A stretch of 64,000 nucleotides of DNA from Schistosoma haematobium (Eukaryota; Platyhelminthes; Trematoda; Strigeidida; Schistosomatidae), in the NCBI RefSeq assembly GCF_000699445.3, contig NC_067202.1, positions 12,677,924-12,741,923 on the forward strand, given 5' to 3'. A program made the position numbers and the translations under genes. Below are positions 34,117 to 44,839 of the stretch, piece by piece. The notes below the pieces were generated by a model, which was given only the letters and a program-made list of their open reading frames with translations, was not told the DNA's origin and made no database searches. Within the stretch, counting starts at the first letter, position 1. Each line of letters opens with the position of its first letter.

Positions 34117-34582
34117 TTCAATGGTTAAGATCATGAGTCAGTTTAAGTAAGACCACCATGGAAAACCTGGAAGCATTGGACAGTCATTTCGTCCTATTGT
34201 GGGACTCCTCTGCGGCAGTGCGCATCCACGACCTCGCCCACTGCGAGATTCTAACCTAGGACCTACTGGTTTCGCGCGCGAGCACTTAACCACTTGACCA
34301 CTGAGCTAGTCGGCATCCAACGGTATTAATGTCTAACTTCAACTAATCCATGAAATTGAGCGACACATCCACCATTTTCTTCGATGAGTTACTATCTCAC
34401 AACAGACCTGGTTGAACTCCACTGGTCCCACAATAGGACGAAACGGCCGTCCAGTGCTTCCAGGTTTTCCATGGTGGTCTTACTTAAACTGACTCATGAT
34501 CTTAACCATTCAAAAAAAAAACAGAATCTCTCAACAATATTCAGTTGAATAAAGTTTCACTGTCCACAAAACCCATCTGATA
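34117..34582. repeat. Inverted dimer of HH-SINE A with inserted segment
   Basis: The left half is an almost complete antisense monomer up to GTTGAACTCCACTGG. It switches at about 34,427 to the sense ribozyme 3' half and tail. Both arms carry the private sequence CTTACTTAAACTGAC (other copies: CTAGCTTCAATTGAC), so one arm was copied from the other or both from one template. Within the right tail a poly-A run plus a 47-bp foreign segment (34,518-34,564) replaces about 16 bases. Confidence 0.85.
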
Positions 34583-35239
34583 TTGAATCAAAGCCAAAGA
34601 AAGCAAACAAATAAACAAGTAACGCATGAAAAAGATAATGATTTAAAGAAAATCAATAAACAAATTACATAACTAACTAAACTAAACTAATTTACTTACT
34701 GAATATAGAACTTTAAGTGTATACATACAATTGTGTGTATAACTAAACAATGATCACCACTTTCACTGAAAATGAAGTTGATGTATTTTATATAAAAGTA
34801 TTATATATCGTTTTGGTTATTACAATAATAATTAATTAATTAATTAAAACAATCCACTGGTATGAATATTGAATTAAATAAATAAATGAATAAAACAATG
34901 TTACAAATTAATTTTTTTTTTAAAATAAATAAATGATTGGATAAATTATTATTTTATTTTATTTAATCCACAATTCTGATTGGTTAATTAAAGTACAATC
35001 CTATAAAATTGAACATAAAATATTAACCAATCAAAATTGTTTTAGAATGTCATTTAAATGTAAATCATATAAATATGTGTGTAATGAATAATGATAGTGA
35101 TAAATAACCTGTATATCCTTTGTTCAAGTATGCATATATGTTATGTAAGAGATCAAAAGAAAGTAAAACAAAACATAAGATGAACTGATATCTATAGTTT
35201 AAATGACTAATATAATGTGATTAATAATAATAATAAACT
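34583..35239. other. AT-rich non-coding stretch
   Basis: AATT and TTAA runs. No feature seen. Confidence 0.4.
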
Positions 35240-35435
35240 ATATCGTGATTTCACAGATTGAAATCATGAGTCAATTGAAGCTAGACCACCATGGAAAATC
35301 TGGAAGCACTGGACGGCCATTTCGTCCTAGTATAGGACTCCTCAGCAGTGCGCATCCACGATTTAGCTTCAATTGACTCATGATTTCAATCAGTGAAATT
35401 TCTAAAATCTCCACAAAACCCATTCTGATAATAAT
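35240..35435. repeat. Fold-back HH-SINE A, subtype A
   Basis: Antisense tail and complete antisense ribozyme to CGCATCCACGAT, then a sense tail from TTAGCTTCAATTGAC to CCATTCTGATA. Both arms have ATTTCAATC. Its right end joins directly to the head of the next copy. Confidence 0.85.
35306..35351 (-). ncRNA. Hammerhead ribozyme, intact core
   Basis: Minus strand: stem I GCACTG/CAGTGC, core CTGAGGA, stem II GTCC/GGAC around TATACTA, GAAA, short stem III with A-U and U-G pairs (loop GGCC), cleavage site GTC. All required core bases are present. Confidence 0.8.
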
Positions 35436-35848
35436 CATCTGCTCACTAGTAGTGACTGACTTCAAGAGATACTCCTAGAGTTCTAGTGAGAAGCCGTTAC
35501 CAGTGGAGTTCAACCAGGTCTGTTGTGAGATATCAGTTCACTGAAGACAATGGTATACGGTAGTGCAACTTCGTGGATTGGTTGAAGTTAGACATTAACA
35601 CCGTTGGATGCCGGCTCAGTGGTCTAGTTGGTTAAGCGCTTGGCGTGAGACTGATAGGTCCTAGGTTCGAATATCGCGAGGGGCGGGATCGTGGATGCGC
35701 ACTGCTGAGAAGTCCCATACTAGGACGAAACGTCCGTCCAGTGCTTGCAGGTTTTCCATAGTGGTCTGGCTTCAATTGACTCATGATTTCAACCTGTGAA
35801 ATTTCTAAAAATCTCCACAAAAGCCATTCTGATAATATTGTGATCAGT
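35425..35848 (+). repeat. Full-length HH-SINE A, tandem with previous
   Basis: The clearest complete monomer, about 420 bp: head ATCATCTGCTCACTAGTAG, upstream region with GTTCAACCAGGTCTGTTG, A box GGCTCAGTGGTCTAGTTGG, B box TAGGTTCGAATATCG, ribozyme, tail to CCATTCTGATA. The ribozyme differs from consensus by CTGAGAA (G8 to A), so it is probably dead. It starts exactly where the previous tail ends. Confidence 0.9.
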
Positions 35849-35894
35849 AAAATATGGATTGATTTTGTTAAGATCTAGTGGTTAGTAGTAGCTA

Positions 35895-36630
35895 CGCCTG
35901 TTACATCTTTTCCAGGGGTATAAGCCACCCATTATGATTCTTCAGTAAACTCTGTTCTGGGGCAATTTATTTAAATTGTTTCTAATTACTATTCATTCTT
36001 TTGATGTCTAACCCTAGTTCTAAACATAATGTGTTCCTTGATCTATCTCTTTTACTTTCGCCTTGAGAATTATAAATTAGAGAATAATTTGTAATATAGT
36101 TTGGTGATTTCGACAATGAATGTTCTATCCACCTCCAACGTCTTTTCTTAATTTCCTCTTCAGATGAAGGTTGGTTTGTTCTGTTTCACAGTAGGCTGTT
36201 GCTGATGATATCCGGTCAAAGGATATTGATTATCTTGTGTAGACAGTTGTTTATAAATGTTCGTTTATTTTGATGATGGTTGTTGTAGTTCGTGAAGTTT
36301 CAGATTCGTACAGTAGAACTGTGTTGACGTTGGTTTTGAAGGTTTTGACTTTGATGTTGTTTAACAGTTAGTTGTTTTTAGTTCCATATATTCTTCAACT
36401 GTAATAATGCTGTTGCTGCTTTGCTAATACTTGCTTTCACATCTGCATCAGATCCTCCTTGCTATTCAGTGATGCTGACCAGGTGTATGAAAGTTTCAAC
36501 ATCATCCAGAGCTTTTTCATCAAGTGTGATTGGGTTGATGTTCTCCGTTCTATATTTGAGGATCTTTGTTTTTCCCTTGTGTATGTTTAGGCATACCGCT
36601 ATAGAGGTTGCTGCTACAATGGTTAATCAA
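35895..36630 (-). pseudogene. RTE-type LINE fragment with RT end, decayed
   Basis: The minus strand reads LNIHKGKTKILKY, NPITLDEKALDDVETFIHLV, then [45 protein letters not shown] and DIKRMNSN with several stops. It reaches further upstream than the 13.66-kb copy, into the last RT domain (LNIHKGKTK). The 3' end carries TGTAACAGGCGTAG, the same end as at 14.22 kb but without a GTAA array. The plus-strand 73-codon frame at 36,421-36,642 is its shadow. Confidence 0.8.
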
Positions 36631-36709
36631 TGCTACTCATAAAAGTGGTTTCAATCACCAAGATTTATGAACGACAAATTTTAAGAACTCAGAGATAACA
36701 TTAATCATT

Positions 36710-36960
36710 ACGAAGTAAGGCAATCAGTCAGTCAGTTAAACACAACATAGAACTTAGCACGTGTGTACATCGATTCAAGTTACCACATATCATTAACACA
36801 TTAAGATGAAATTGTCAAGGTAAATTGAAGAGTAGTATGGGTGTTCGCGATAACAGAAAAGATCGAGCATCGGAGATAAAAATTGGTGAAATGAAAAGAT
36901 TATGGAGAATTTAGAAACTAAGTGTCTCGGGGAGGACGAAGGTTGGATGCTCATGTGTTA
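36710..36960 (-). mobile_element. LINE B 3' untranslated end
   Basis: Shares CAGTCAGTCAGTTAAACACAAC...GTACATCGATTCAAGTTACC with the ends at 26.7 and 44.05 kb. Coding sequence is not recognisable. Confidence 0.55.
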
Positions 36961-37409
36961 ATCCCGAAGAAAGAGAATTGAATATTTACAGTAAGTTATT
37001 TAAAAAAAGATAATACAAGAATCGGAACATAGGTTCTCGTTGCACCAAGCAACTCTCACATTTCACATGAGAACAATAAGAAAGAATTATTGACAATATT
37101 ACAAGCAGAGAAGTCGAAATCACAAAAGTAGTATCAACTGTAATGAAAAAAAAACTAAACATACTAAATTTATAGTTTGAAACGAATGAATGTCACTGAA
37201 ACATGAAAATATCTACAATGACCAGAGATCAAAAATTTAAGGAAGGAATAAAGCAATAATACAATTTCATCATATAAAGTACAAACAATTTAAATCTGAT
37301 GACAATGAAATATGATCAGAATTTTTACACCTGATTAATCAGTCAATAATAATCAATAATCATATAGTCGACTTCCTAGAACCGATCGAAAACTGGTGAT
37401 AAAGTTATG
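36961..37409. other. Non-coding stretch
   Basis: No feature seen. Confidence 0.4.
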
Positions 37410-37760
37410 TGATATGATCACATGGCCAAGTTGGATGTACCTGATAAGATACCCTGGATCTAGGTTCGTGCTAGCAGAAGAAATAATAATTAAATGATCT
37501 AGAGGAACTCCGCCTGTAGTTCTTCTAGAGTTACTGCCGGTCCCAAGCCCGAGTAAAGGAGGAGGGTTGGGCATGGGGGTTAGCGACCCCATCCCATAGA
37601 AAACTAACTCGCCAAAAAACGCTAGCCAGAAAAAAATGATCTAGAGGGAACGGATCAATCCTGTGGGATTCAAACAAACAATATTCAGTTTAACAGTTTA
37701 AGACGTTACCACTGAGATATTCTGTGAACGACTGATCTGCAGTACTGATATATTTACAAC
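37410..37760 (-). repeat. HH-SINE C, split by a LINE 5' piece
   Basis: On the plus strand the ribozyme side comes first (CCTGGATCTAGGTTCGTGCTAG), then after the insertion GATTCAAAC and AGACGTTACCACTGAGATAT, the inverted tRNA-like A box that matches 61.58 kb. The ribozyme is decayed. Confidence 0.65.
37506..37635 (+). mobile_element. RTE LINE 5'-end-only insertion with 12-bp target duplication
   Basis: A 130-bp unit from AACTCCGCCTGTAGTTC to GCTAGCCAGAAAAA, flanked by perfect copies of ATGATCTAGAGG (37,494-37,505 and 37,636-37,647). It ends in a short A run. It has only the beginning of the LINE, so it moved as a short retrocopy. Similar units are at 14.97 and 45.73 kb, all on the plus strand. 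Confidence 0.85.
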
Positions 37761-38274
37761 AGATTAATCAGTGAATAATAACAAATGTTATGAATGTCTA
37801 GTCTTTTAGCGCTGATAGAACGCTATCAATCAATATGAATAAAAACAACGCGACTACTTCGAAGGATGATGTTGGTCAGAACTATAAATCATAAATTAAA
37901 AATATGATGAGACCGTTAAAGAAAACGTGGTTTATAAAATTTAAATGTTTGGTGTAATTTGTTCAGTATTAAATCAACTAAATAGACGTTGATGAAGTGA
38001 GAGTTTTCTATCTCTGTATTTCTCATTATAAAATGTCAATAACAGAGATACGAATCAGCGAAATGTCCGAATAGTCGATAAATCAATTATTGTTATTATT
38101 GATAACAATAGTAACAAAAATAATGAGCTTGACTTCATCCTCCTTTCTAAATTTATTCAATAACTCGTCAGTAGACAAGATGGAAAACAATTTTGAAAGA
38201 GGTAAGTGAAGAAACAAATAAACAACAACGTGATAAAATGCTTTCGATTAATAAGTGAGAACTGGGTTTGAAAT
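37761..38274. other. Non-coding stretch
   Basis: No feature seen. Confidence 0.4.
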
Positions 38275-38545
38275 TATCGCATTTATATTATAGAGTGTTG
38301 TAGAGATTGCTGAACTTGATAGTCTGTATAAAAAATTAACCTTATATAGATAACTGTTAAGAACCAAGAAGCATTAGGTAGCCGTTTTGAAGTTAGACAT
38401 ATAACCATTGGATGTCAGCTCAGTTGTGCAAAAGTTGAACACTTGCCATGAAACCTGAATACCATGGATTCCATCCCTTGTGCTAAGGAGCTCCAAACTA
38501 GGGAGGAAACAACTGTGACTTGCATTCTGGTTTTTAGTGATTAAT
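38275..38545 (+). repeat. Decayed HH-SINE A
   Basis: Antisense tail trace (GTGTTGTAGAGATTGCTGAAC) then a sense upstream part (TTGAAGTTAGACATATAACC), A-box remnant GCTCAGTTGTGCAAAAG, and ribozyme traces GCTAAGGAGCTCC and GGAGGAAACAAC. Another inverted-type copy, old. Confidence 0.55.
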
Positions 38546-40474
38546 TACATTCTGTTGTATGCTCCTCTTTCTATACGTATATGATTCTCATCATGTTTTA
38601 TCATTTACGACACATACACTCATGTACAAGTCAATGTCTGGTTCAATATGATCGCCTAGAAATACATCGTGACAAAAAATAAATTATAAAACAGTGATAG
38701 AACAAATCAGATTGGTGAAATAAAACAGACGTAACGAGTTGTAAAAAACCACCACTGAATTAAGATAAACAAAGTAGATTTTATTTAGTTTAAAAGTGTG
38801 GGAAACTGAAAGATGGAAAAAGCAAACTATAAAAAATAGTCAGTAACTTTGTTCTTTTTTTGAGTCATTTCTGATAATATTCAAAGACACAATGAATGTT
38901 ACGTAATCATCTGTATCCTAACCTTACAGATTCATAACAAAGTAACTGATGTTGACACGAATCGATCTTCCAATCCACTGAACCTTTGTATATACTGACT
39001 ACCTCTTTAGATTTTTCATATCAATCCCAGAATATGGAAGTTACTAGGACAGTCTACCGAACTTGCAAAAATGGTAACACTTATTAAATCCTTATCTACA
39101 TTATACCCACCTAAATGCCAACACTCCTTATACTACTGATACGAAATACACACAACTCTTAAGAGATGATGATGACTGAAAAGCGATGCTAAATGCTCTA
39201 AGATCGAAGGAGTCAGATTCTGCAGGAATAATAAAACAGATATACTTGAGCCAAAACACAGCAATGAACATTTCACTGTTCAACTAGTATCAAGAAAGCA
39301 TAAAAAGTGTTCCATATTTGCATCATTCACCCTAATTTTCTTTATACATAAACTGATCTTAAAAAGTGTCTCATTTAAAACAATATACTTTTATCTATGA
39401 AATGAGCGAAAATGAAGAATTCGAATATTTTAGTGAAAGTAAGTACGTGACCATGTCTTTTCTAAAGAGGGTAAAATAAGTAATATATCGTAGAAGCAAT
39501 CTCATTGCATTTGAATGGTCTTCTAATGTCAGAAATTTTACCATGTCCCAAAAATTCAGTAAATCTACAGATAAATACAACAATTTGAATTTTCAGTTAT
39601 TATGGCAAAACGTCGAGTTCACGTAAATCAAGTTTGACTAAGGCAACTAGTGTGTGCATACGTTAGAAATATAGTTGATATAAGTAGAGTTGAATGATGA
39701 CTAGTAGTAGAGTCCAAGAAGTGTGTTTCGTCCTACGTGAGACTCTTCGATTACAGTCCTAAACACCAATGATTAGACTTAAGCAACACATAAAAATGGA
39801 TTAAGTAATTACTAGCTTACTCAAACCTTATTTACTTTTTCATGTATTTATAATGATACAGTCCAGTTACGGAAATATAAACACATAAATCGATGATCTG
39901 ATAATGGAAGCCTGTGAATTTCAATCATTATATTTTATGTTCAAAGCACTGTTTCACTTGATTTAAGTCTATACTCAGTAAACCAACCTGCCCAAATTAA
40001 TATAAATTACTTACCAAATACAAATTCTTGTATTCTGATACAGACCACACCGTTTGTATAAAGGCTAGTCATTGCTATCGGTTGGTGGTCCAAAATTGAA
40101 TTAGATGTGCAACAGGACTGAAATTTGTGATCTACTGTTTACTATTAGTTGAATGAATTCCTTAACCACACAGCTATCTCTTTTATCCTTATTACTTGAG
40201 TAGTTGCATTAAAATTGTATATAGTTTCGTTTAGAAGAAAAAAGAATATCTTCATTAAACTTTAATTATTTGACAATGGAATAAGGAAATAGACAGAATA
40301 ATACTAATTAGAAATGAATAAATAAATCTTAAATGAATCTACATTTTCTTGTTATTCTCTACTATTCAGCGCAAAGAATATTCAGCTTATAGTATACATA
40401 TCATTAACGTGATTCTGATCATAGTAAGATGATGAATATGAGATTCTTAAGATTGACGTCGAAGATTGATTTAA
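38546..40474. other. Non-coding stretch
   Basis: A possible very old antisense SINE trace lies near 39,705-39,770 (TTTCGTCCTACGTGAGACTC). Otherwise nothing. Confidence 0.4.
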
Positions 40475-40620
40475 GTTAAACAACTACTGGAAACTAGTAA
40501 ACATTGGGGAATTGTTTCGTTCAATTGTAGGACTCCTCAATTGTGAGAGGCATCCACAACCCTACAGGGCTTTAAATATAAACCAAAGGCTCCTAACGAG
40601 ATTCAACATTTCTGCTTCCG
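40475..40620 (-). repeat. Decayed HH-SINE A
   Basis: Antisense ribozyme trace TTTCGTTCAATTGTAGGACTC and CATCCACAACCC, preceded by a degraded tail (GATTTAAGTTAAACAAC). Confidence 0.55.
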
Positions 40621-40864
40621 ATTCTTGGTAGGGATGTGAATGGACATTGATTGGAAATGCTATATTAAGACAAGATAGCTTCCAAGTGCGTCTCAACTTT
40701 TAATAGTTGTTTAACGAAAACATCAGTTCGTAATATACATTATAAAATTGAGAAAAAATCTTATTTTAAATGATCTGTCTAGATAGAATGCAAGCCAGTA
40801 AGTGAAAGAAACTATTTATTATGTATTGTGACTAATGAAAAACATCAATTGATAAGCCACCAAT

Positions 40865-41115
40865 CTGAATCTTGATTCCGATTTGGTCTGTTTCGTGTCC
40901 ACTATCCACATTATGGCTTAGTTTTTCTGATTAGGCTAATTACATGCCTGACTAGCACCATTAACTTGAGTCAGTTTCCTATTGGTCCACAATTCGCTAG
41001 CATCTCTAACTGCCTTGCCCGACAGTTCAAAAACCAGCAACCAGCCTCTACTATATTTGTATTTCAAAACAGATTTGGTTTATAAACAGAGCTGCCAGAT
41101 TGCATCACCAATAAA
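40865..41115 (-). mobile_element. Diverged LTR-like fragment
   Basis: In reverse orientation it shares CTATTGGTCC, TTGCCCGACAGTT, CAGCCTCTACTATAT and a TTTATAAAC box, in order, with the 31.5-kb LTR. Similarity is patchy, so it is an old relative or a related family. Borders are not defined. Confidence 0.4.
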
Positions 41116-42609
41116 ATAGAAAGTAACAACTATACATGAACAAGCCAAAAGTATCTGTGAATAGGGTGGACCGTAGTTAGTCGACTGGCAGCAAATTAGG
41201 AACAGTAAATCATATAACCATAGTTAATAGGTCAATCGAAAGCTTGTAACAAACGAAATATATAAACATAGTAATCAAGTAACTCAGTGATTATACAACA
41301 AAATTATAGTGAATAATAATTCAAAAAAACCATTTCCAGCTTTTACAAAATCCGTTCTGTTATGACACTAATCTTGTGAACAAAGAGTTTAAAAGTGACG
41401 AAGCATATTCCCCTTTTTTTAATTTACGGTGGAAATTGATTACATGAAAAGTGTGCATAGAATCCAATAGAATTGACCACACCTATAGGCAATTTAATCA
41501 ATCGAGTATGAACGCAGTCTTTGAAACATCTAACCAACGACATGCTGTCAAAGACCAAGAGATTGTGCAGGATAGTATATCAAACCTACATATTCCAGCT
41601 TTTGGACAGACCAGCTTATTCATTCTTCTCAAGCCACATATTGACCTTGTCAGTTATTTACTTATTAACCCTGACTGTTTTAATATGATCACACATGTGT
41701 TAATTACTTATTCTATTCATTCCGTGTCTGTAACTTATTTTTAGTCTGACTATAAATATTGAGTCACTCTTGGTTAAATGGAAGTTGACTCACTCGCCTT
41801 CTCTACTGCAGGTCATTTCGTTTCGTTTCTCTGATTGCCTGCACAGGTCGACGATTGTGTGAAGTAGACGTATTCAAACTTCATTATTGTATTTGACTTA
41901 TTTAATCCCGTTAATCACTAACGTGATTTAAGTCAATGATTATATACGAGGGTAGCCAGGATGTATATTTCGATAGCAATTATCGTATAATATAACTGGA
42001 GTCAAAATAAAGGGCTACTAAAAGATATCGACTCATTCAAATATACCCATTAATTTATAAAACAATTTTCTAAAAACTTGTAAAATCGTATATAAGTGTG
42101 ATAAATTAGAGGTGAGTTATATATCGTCGACATTGATCAGTGGAGTTGTGAATATCAACAGTAGGTAAGTTGACTTGAACAAAATCAACTTTACGTCAGG
42201 ACGATTGACAAGACGTTTACAAGATACTTTGGAAAAAAGTCTTATTTAAGGTTAAAAGCCCTACTAAACATGGGTTTCATCAGTAAGGTGAACATGTAAT
42301 ATTTGGGGGTGTTAGTGGAATATAGATTGGATTAAGGCATGTACCGTGCTGGATTGTGTTATGGCATACTGACCCGTTATTTCTTAAATAGTCAGCGCTA
42401 GCGGATACTTGGAGAAAACTCTAGAATCTTCTTATGTAAAAATTATGAATATACTAACATTTTCCTCATTGTAATTCTTACTTTTATTCAACCTTGTTAG
42501 TTGGAATATAATTACGTGCCTGTTTAACCATGTTCGGATTTGACGACTCGTCGAGTGAAGTGGTGATCAAGAATACTAAGCAATAAAAGAAGCTAGATGG
42601 AAATATCAG
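41116..42609. other. Stretch without recognised gene
   Basis: A 97-codon frame at 41,451-41,744 is fairly ordinary in composition but matches nothing I know. The segment 41,760-42,080 is less AT-rich and could belong to an LTR element. Neither is supported. Confidence 0.35.
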
Positions 42610-42835
42610 AAATTAAAACAGAGCGAAATATGGTACCAAGTGGATTCCAGACTGGATCACCCAGTTCCATAGTCTGAGACATTATTGGTAGAGGCTATTC
42701 GGGCCTCATAGCCCCAGAGCATAGATTCCCCTAACATTAAAAATACATCTTATTGACAAGTGCCAACTAGAACGAAATCTAATGGTCCTGGGGTTTTTGT
42801 CAGCTCACCCAAACCACAAAAAGCAGATATGAGAT
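42610..42835. repeat. HH-SINE C, inverted chimera
   Basis: The first part (TCACCCAGTTCCATAGTCTG, AGACATTATTGGTAGAGGC) is the antisense tRNA-like head as at 61.55 kb. The second part (AGATTCCCCTAACATT, TTATTGACAAGTGCCAACTA, GAACGAAAT) is the sense ribozyme side. The two halves therefore point in opposite directions, as in the HH-SINE A fold-backs. Confidence 0.5.
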
Positions 42836-43284
42836 TTACGAGGTTTTATTTTTAATCAAACATTTCTAGTTGAACACCTATTTAAAGTAAAAAAGTAAAG
42901 TGAATAACTGTTGTTACCATGGTGACGATATGGCATTAAAGTTTTGTTAATATCTCAATAATTAATAAATCTAAATATACATTACGTTCACAAATACTCT
43001 AGTAGTTTGCGTAATATAACCTTAGTTAATGGAATATATATGTAAGGACTCGCCTAGATATAAACTCCTGCTGTCATTCTATAAAACCTTCCATTTTATT
43101 TCATTAAAAATATGTATTTTTATGTAGTGTGATAATTCAGATTCTTTTTGTTTGTTTCCTGTTTACTAAAGTCCAACAACAGATTTGGTTAGTTTCCCTT
43201 GAAAACTAATAGTACCATTGTAGAGTTACAGATAAAAATAAGCTTTTTTTATGTACTTATATTCGGGTCTATACAAAGTAGTTA
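42836..43284. other. Non-coding stretch
   Basis: No feature seen. Confidence 0.4.
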
Positions 43285-43505
43285 CTAGTGTATATGGGTT
43301 TATAGAGAATATTGAACGAACGTTATTAGTATGATGAAACGATCTAAGTTAAATATTCACTGAAAACCAGAACTAAGACATTTTTATCGTAGTTTGAGAT
43401 TTTGCAGTAGTGCGCATCTACAAGCCCACCAAAATGGCCCGAATTCAGGACCTTTAGACTCACGATGATCGCTTAACCTCTACATCACAAGATTTGGATT
43501 CATGT
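43285..43505 (-). repeat. Decayed HH-SINE A
   Basis: Antisense order: tail (GGGTTTATAGAGAATATTG), ribozyme trace (TTTTGCAGTAGTGCGCATC), B box (CCCGAATTCAGGACC), A-box side (GATCGCTTAACCTCTACATC). Confidence 0.65.
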
Positions 43506-43529
43506 GGTATACCTTTTTAGATGTTATTT

Positions 43530-43925
43530 AAGTACATACTAAGGTTGGAAAACTTTTTATCAATGGTGTCTTCGAAATATTCCTCAAGTCCCACAAAACA
43601 ATCGAGTCAGTAATGTTGAAGTTAAGTATAGAGGATTAGACAAATATGGTTAATTGGTTGATGAAATTATAAATCTTAATCGAGCGAGATGGTTAAAACA
43701 AGTATCACGTGCATCTAGCAACTGCCTACCTCGAGAAATAATGCTTAATAGCCGAGAAATGGGTTAGAAGAAAGCAAAGAATAGTGAAAATACATCAACG
43801 ATTAGTCTGAGCAAATTGATTAGTTTCAGATTACCAAAGGAGCGATAAATATGATCTTTGGTCAGAGATGTTGAGTAACATGTCACAGAATCCAGTACAC
43901 TCACTAATTATCTACTTATGGATTT
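43530..43925 (+). mobile_element. LINE B fragment, decayed
   Basis: Corresponds to the stretch from the RVSNxxV region (CGAGTCAGTAATGTTGAAG) through LNRARWLKQVSRASSNCLPR-like sequence to ATGTTGAGTAACATGTCACAG, parallel to 22.73-23.05 kb. Strongly diverged; may be a related LINE. Confidence 0.5.
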
Positions 43926-44039
43926 TAAGGTTCAATATTACTTCATGTAAACATTTTCATATTATATTTTCAATGTTTAGTTATTTGTATCATCATCACT
44001 ACTACAATTATTTCAACTTCGTAACTGATGATGATTTGT

Positions 44040-44465
44040 AGCTCAGGTCAGTCAATCAGTAACAACGTAGAACTTCGTACGTACGTACATCAGTTCGATT
44101 TGCCACACCACATTAACACAGAGATGCAGTTGTCGATTCAAATCTCGTAGTGGTAATGATAGTAAGAGTATAAGCAGTAATCGGAAACATTAGGGCTTGA
44201 AGATCTTATTCAAGGAGTATAATCCTGTGAAATAAATTTGGAAAGAGAAAAAACAAAAGGACATGAAGAATTTGGGAGAACACAAAGAGTGGATGAACTT
44301 GCGCCATTGCAAACGATTTTGAGCCATGTCATTCAAGGTCTCTAATCATCGGTTGTTATCATCTCGCGGACCCCAACCAGCTACTCTACACCTACCAACA
44401 TGGCTCAGTCCAAGTGTCATTGACTTCATGAACTTGTGCCATGTTTTAGTCTGGCTCAGGTGGAT
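44040..44465 (-). mobile_element. LINE B 3' end
   Basis: Antisense. The untranslated end has the GTACGTACGTACATC tract (44,078) and AATCTCGTAGTGGTAATG. The coding part (44,460 to 44,280) contains CCAACATGGCTCAGTCCAAG and GCAAACGATTTTGAGCCATG, encoding the shared C-terminus. The protein frame is broken. Confidence 0.75.
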
Positions 44466-44472
44466 GATTTTG

Positions 44473-44587
44473 ATGGAATTTTGTTCTTTGAGCTGGATGG
44501 TTTAGTCCTGAAGCTTTCATTGTTCTTCTGAACGATATCATCAACTCCACGATCAAACTATCCAGCTTAGAGAACAAAACTCTATCA
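44473..44587. repeat. Imperfect 36-bp hairpin
   Basis: GATGGAATTTTGTTCTTTG...GGTTTAGTC (44,473-44,508) pairs with GATCAAACTATCCAGCTTAG...CTCTATC (44,552-44,587), with a loop of about 43 bases. It adjoins the LINE B end and may be part of another element. Confidence 0.6.
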
Positions 44588-44839
44588 AAAAAATTCTTAA
44601 CTATTTATCTTGTTAATTGTTTTTTTTTGTTCTTCATACTAATTTGATATGACAATTAAAGGTTAATGAACATTTGTGTCACGCTTCACATTGATAATAA
44701 TTAACGAACTTTGAAAAAGAAAAAAAAGCGTATTGAATATAAACTTTAATGCTAAGGACACATGAGAAGGTTAATTTTGGTATTTCATAAGCAGGAAAAC
44801 TGATAGAAGAGAGTAGATAAGAGAATTGACCATTTATTT

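Noticed and set aside
41451..41744. 97-codon frame as a host gene
   Set aside because: No recognisable domain, no splice or codon evidence, and length is not exceptional for 64 kb of six-frame sequence.
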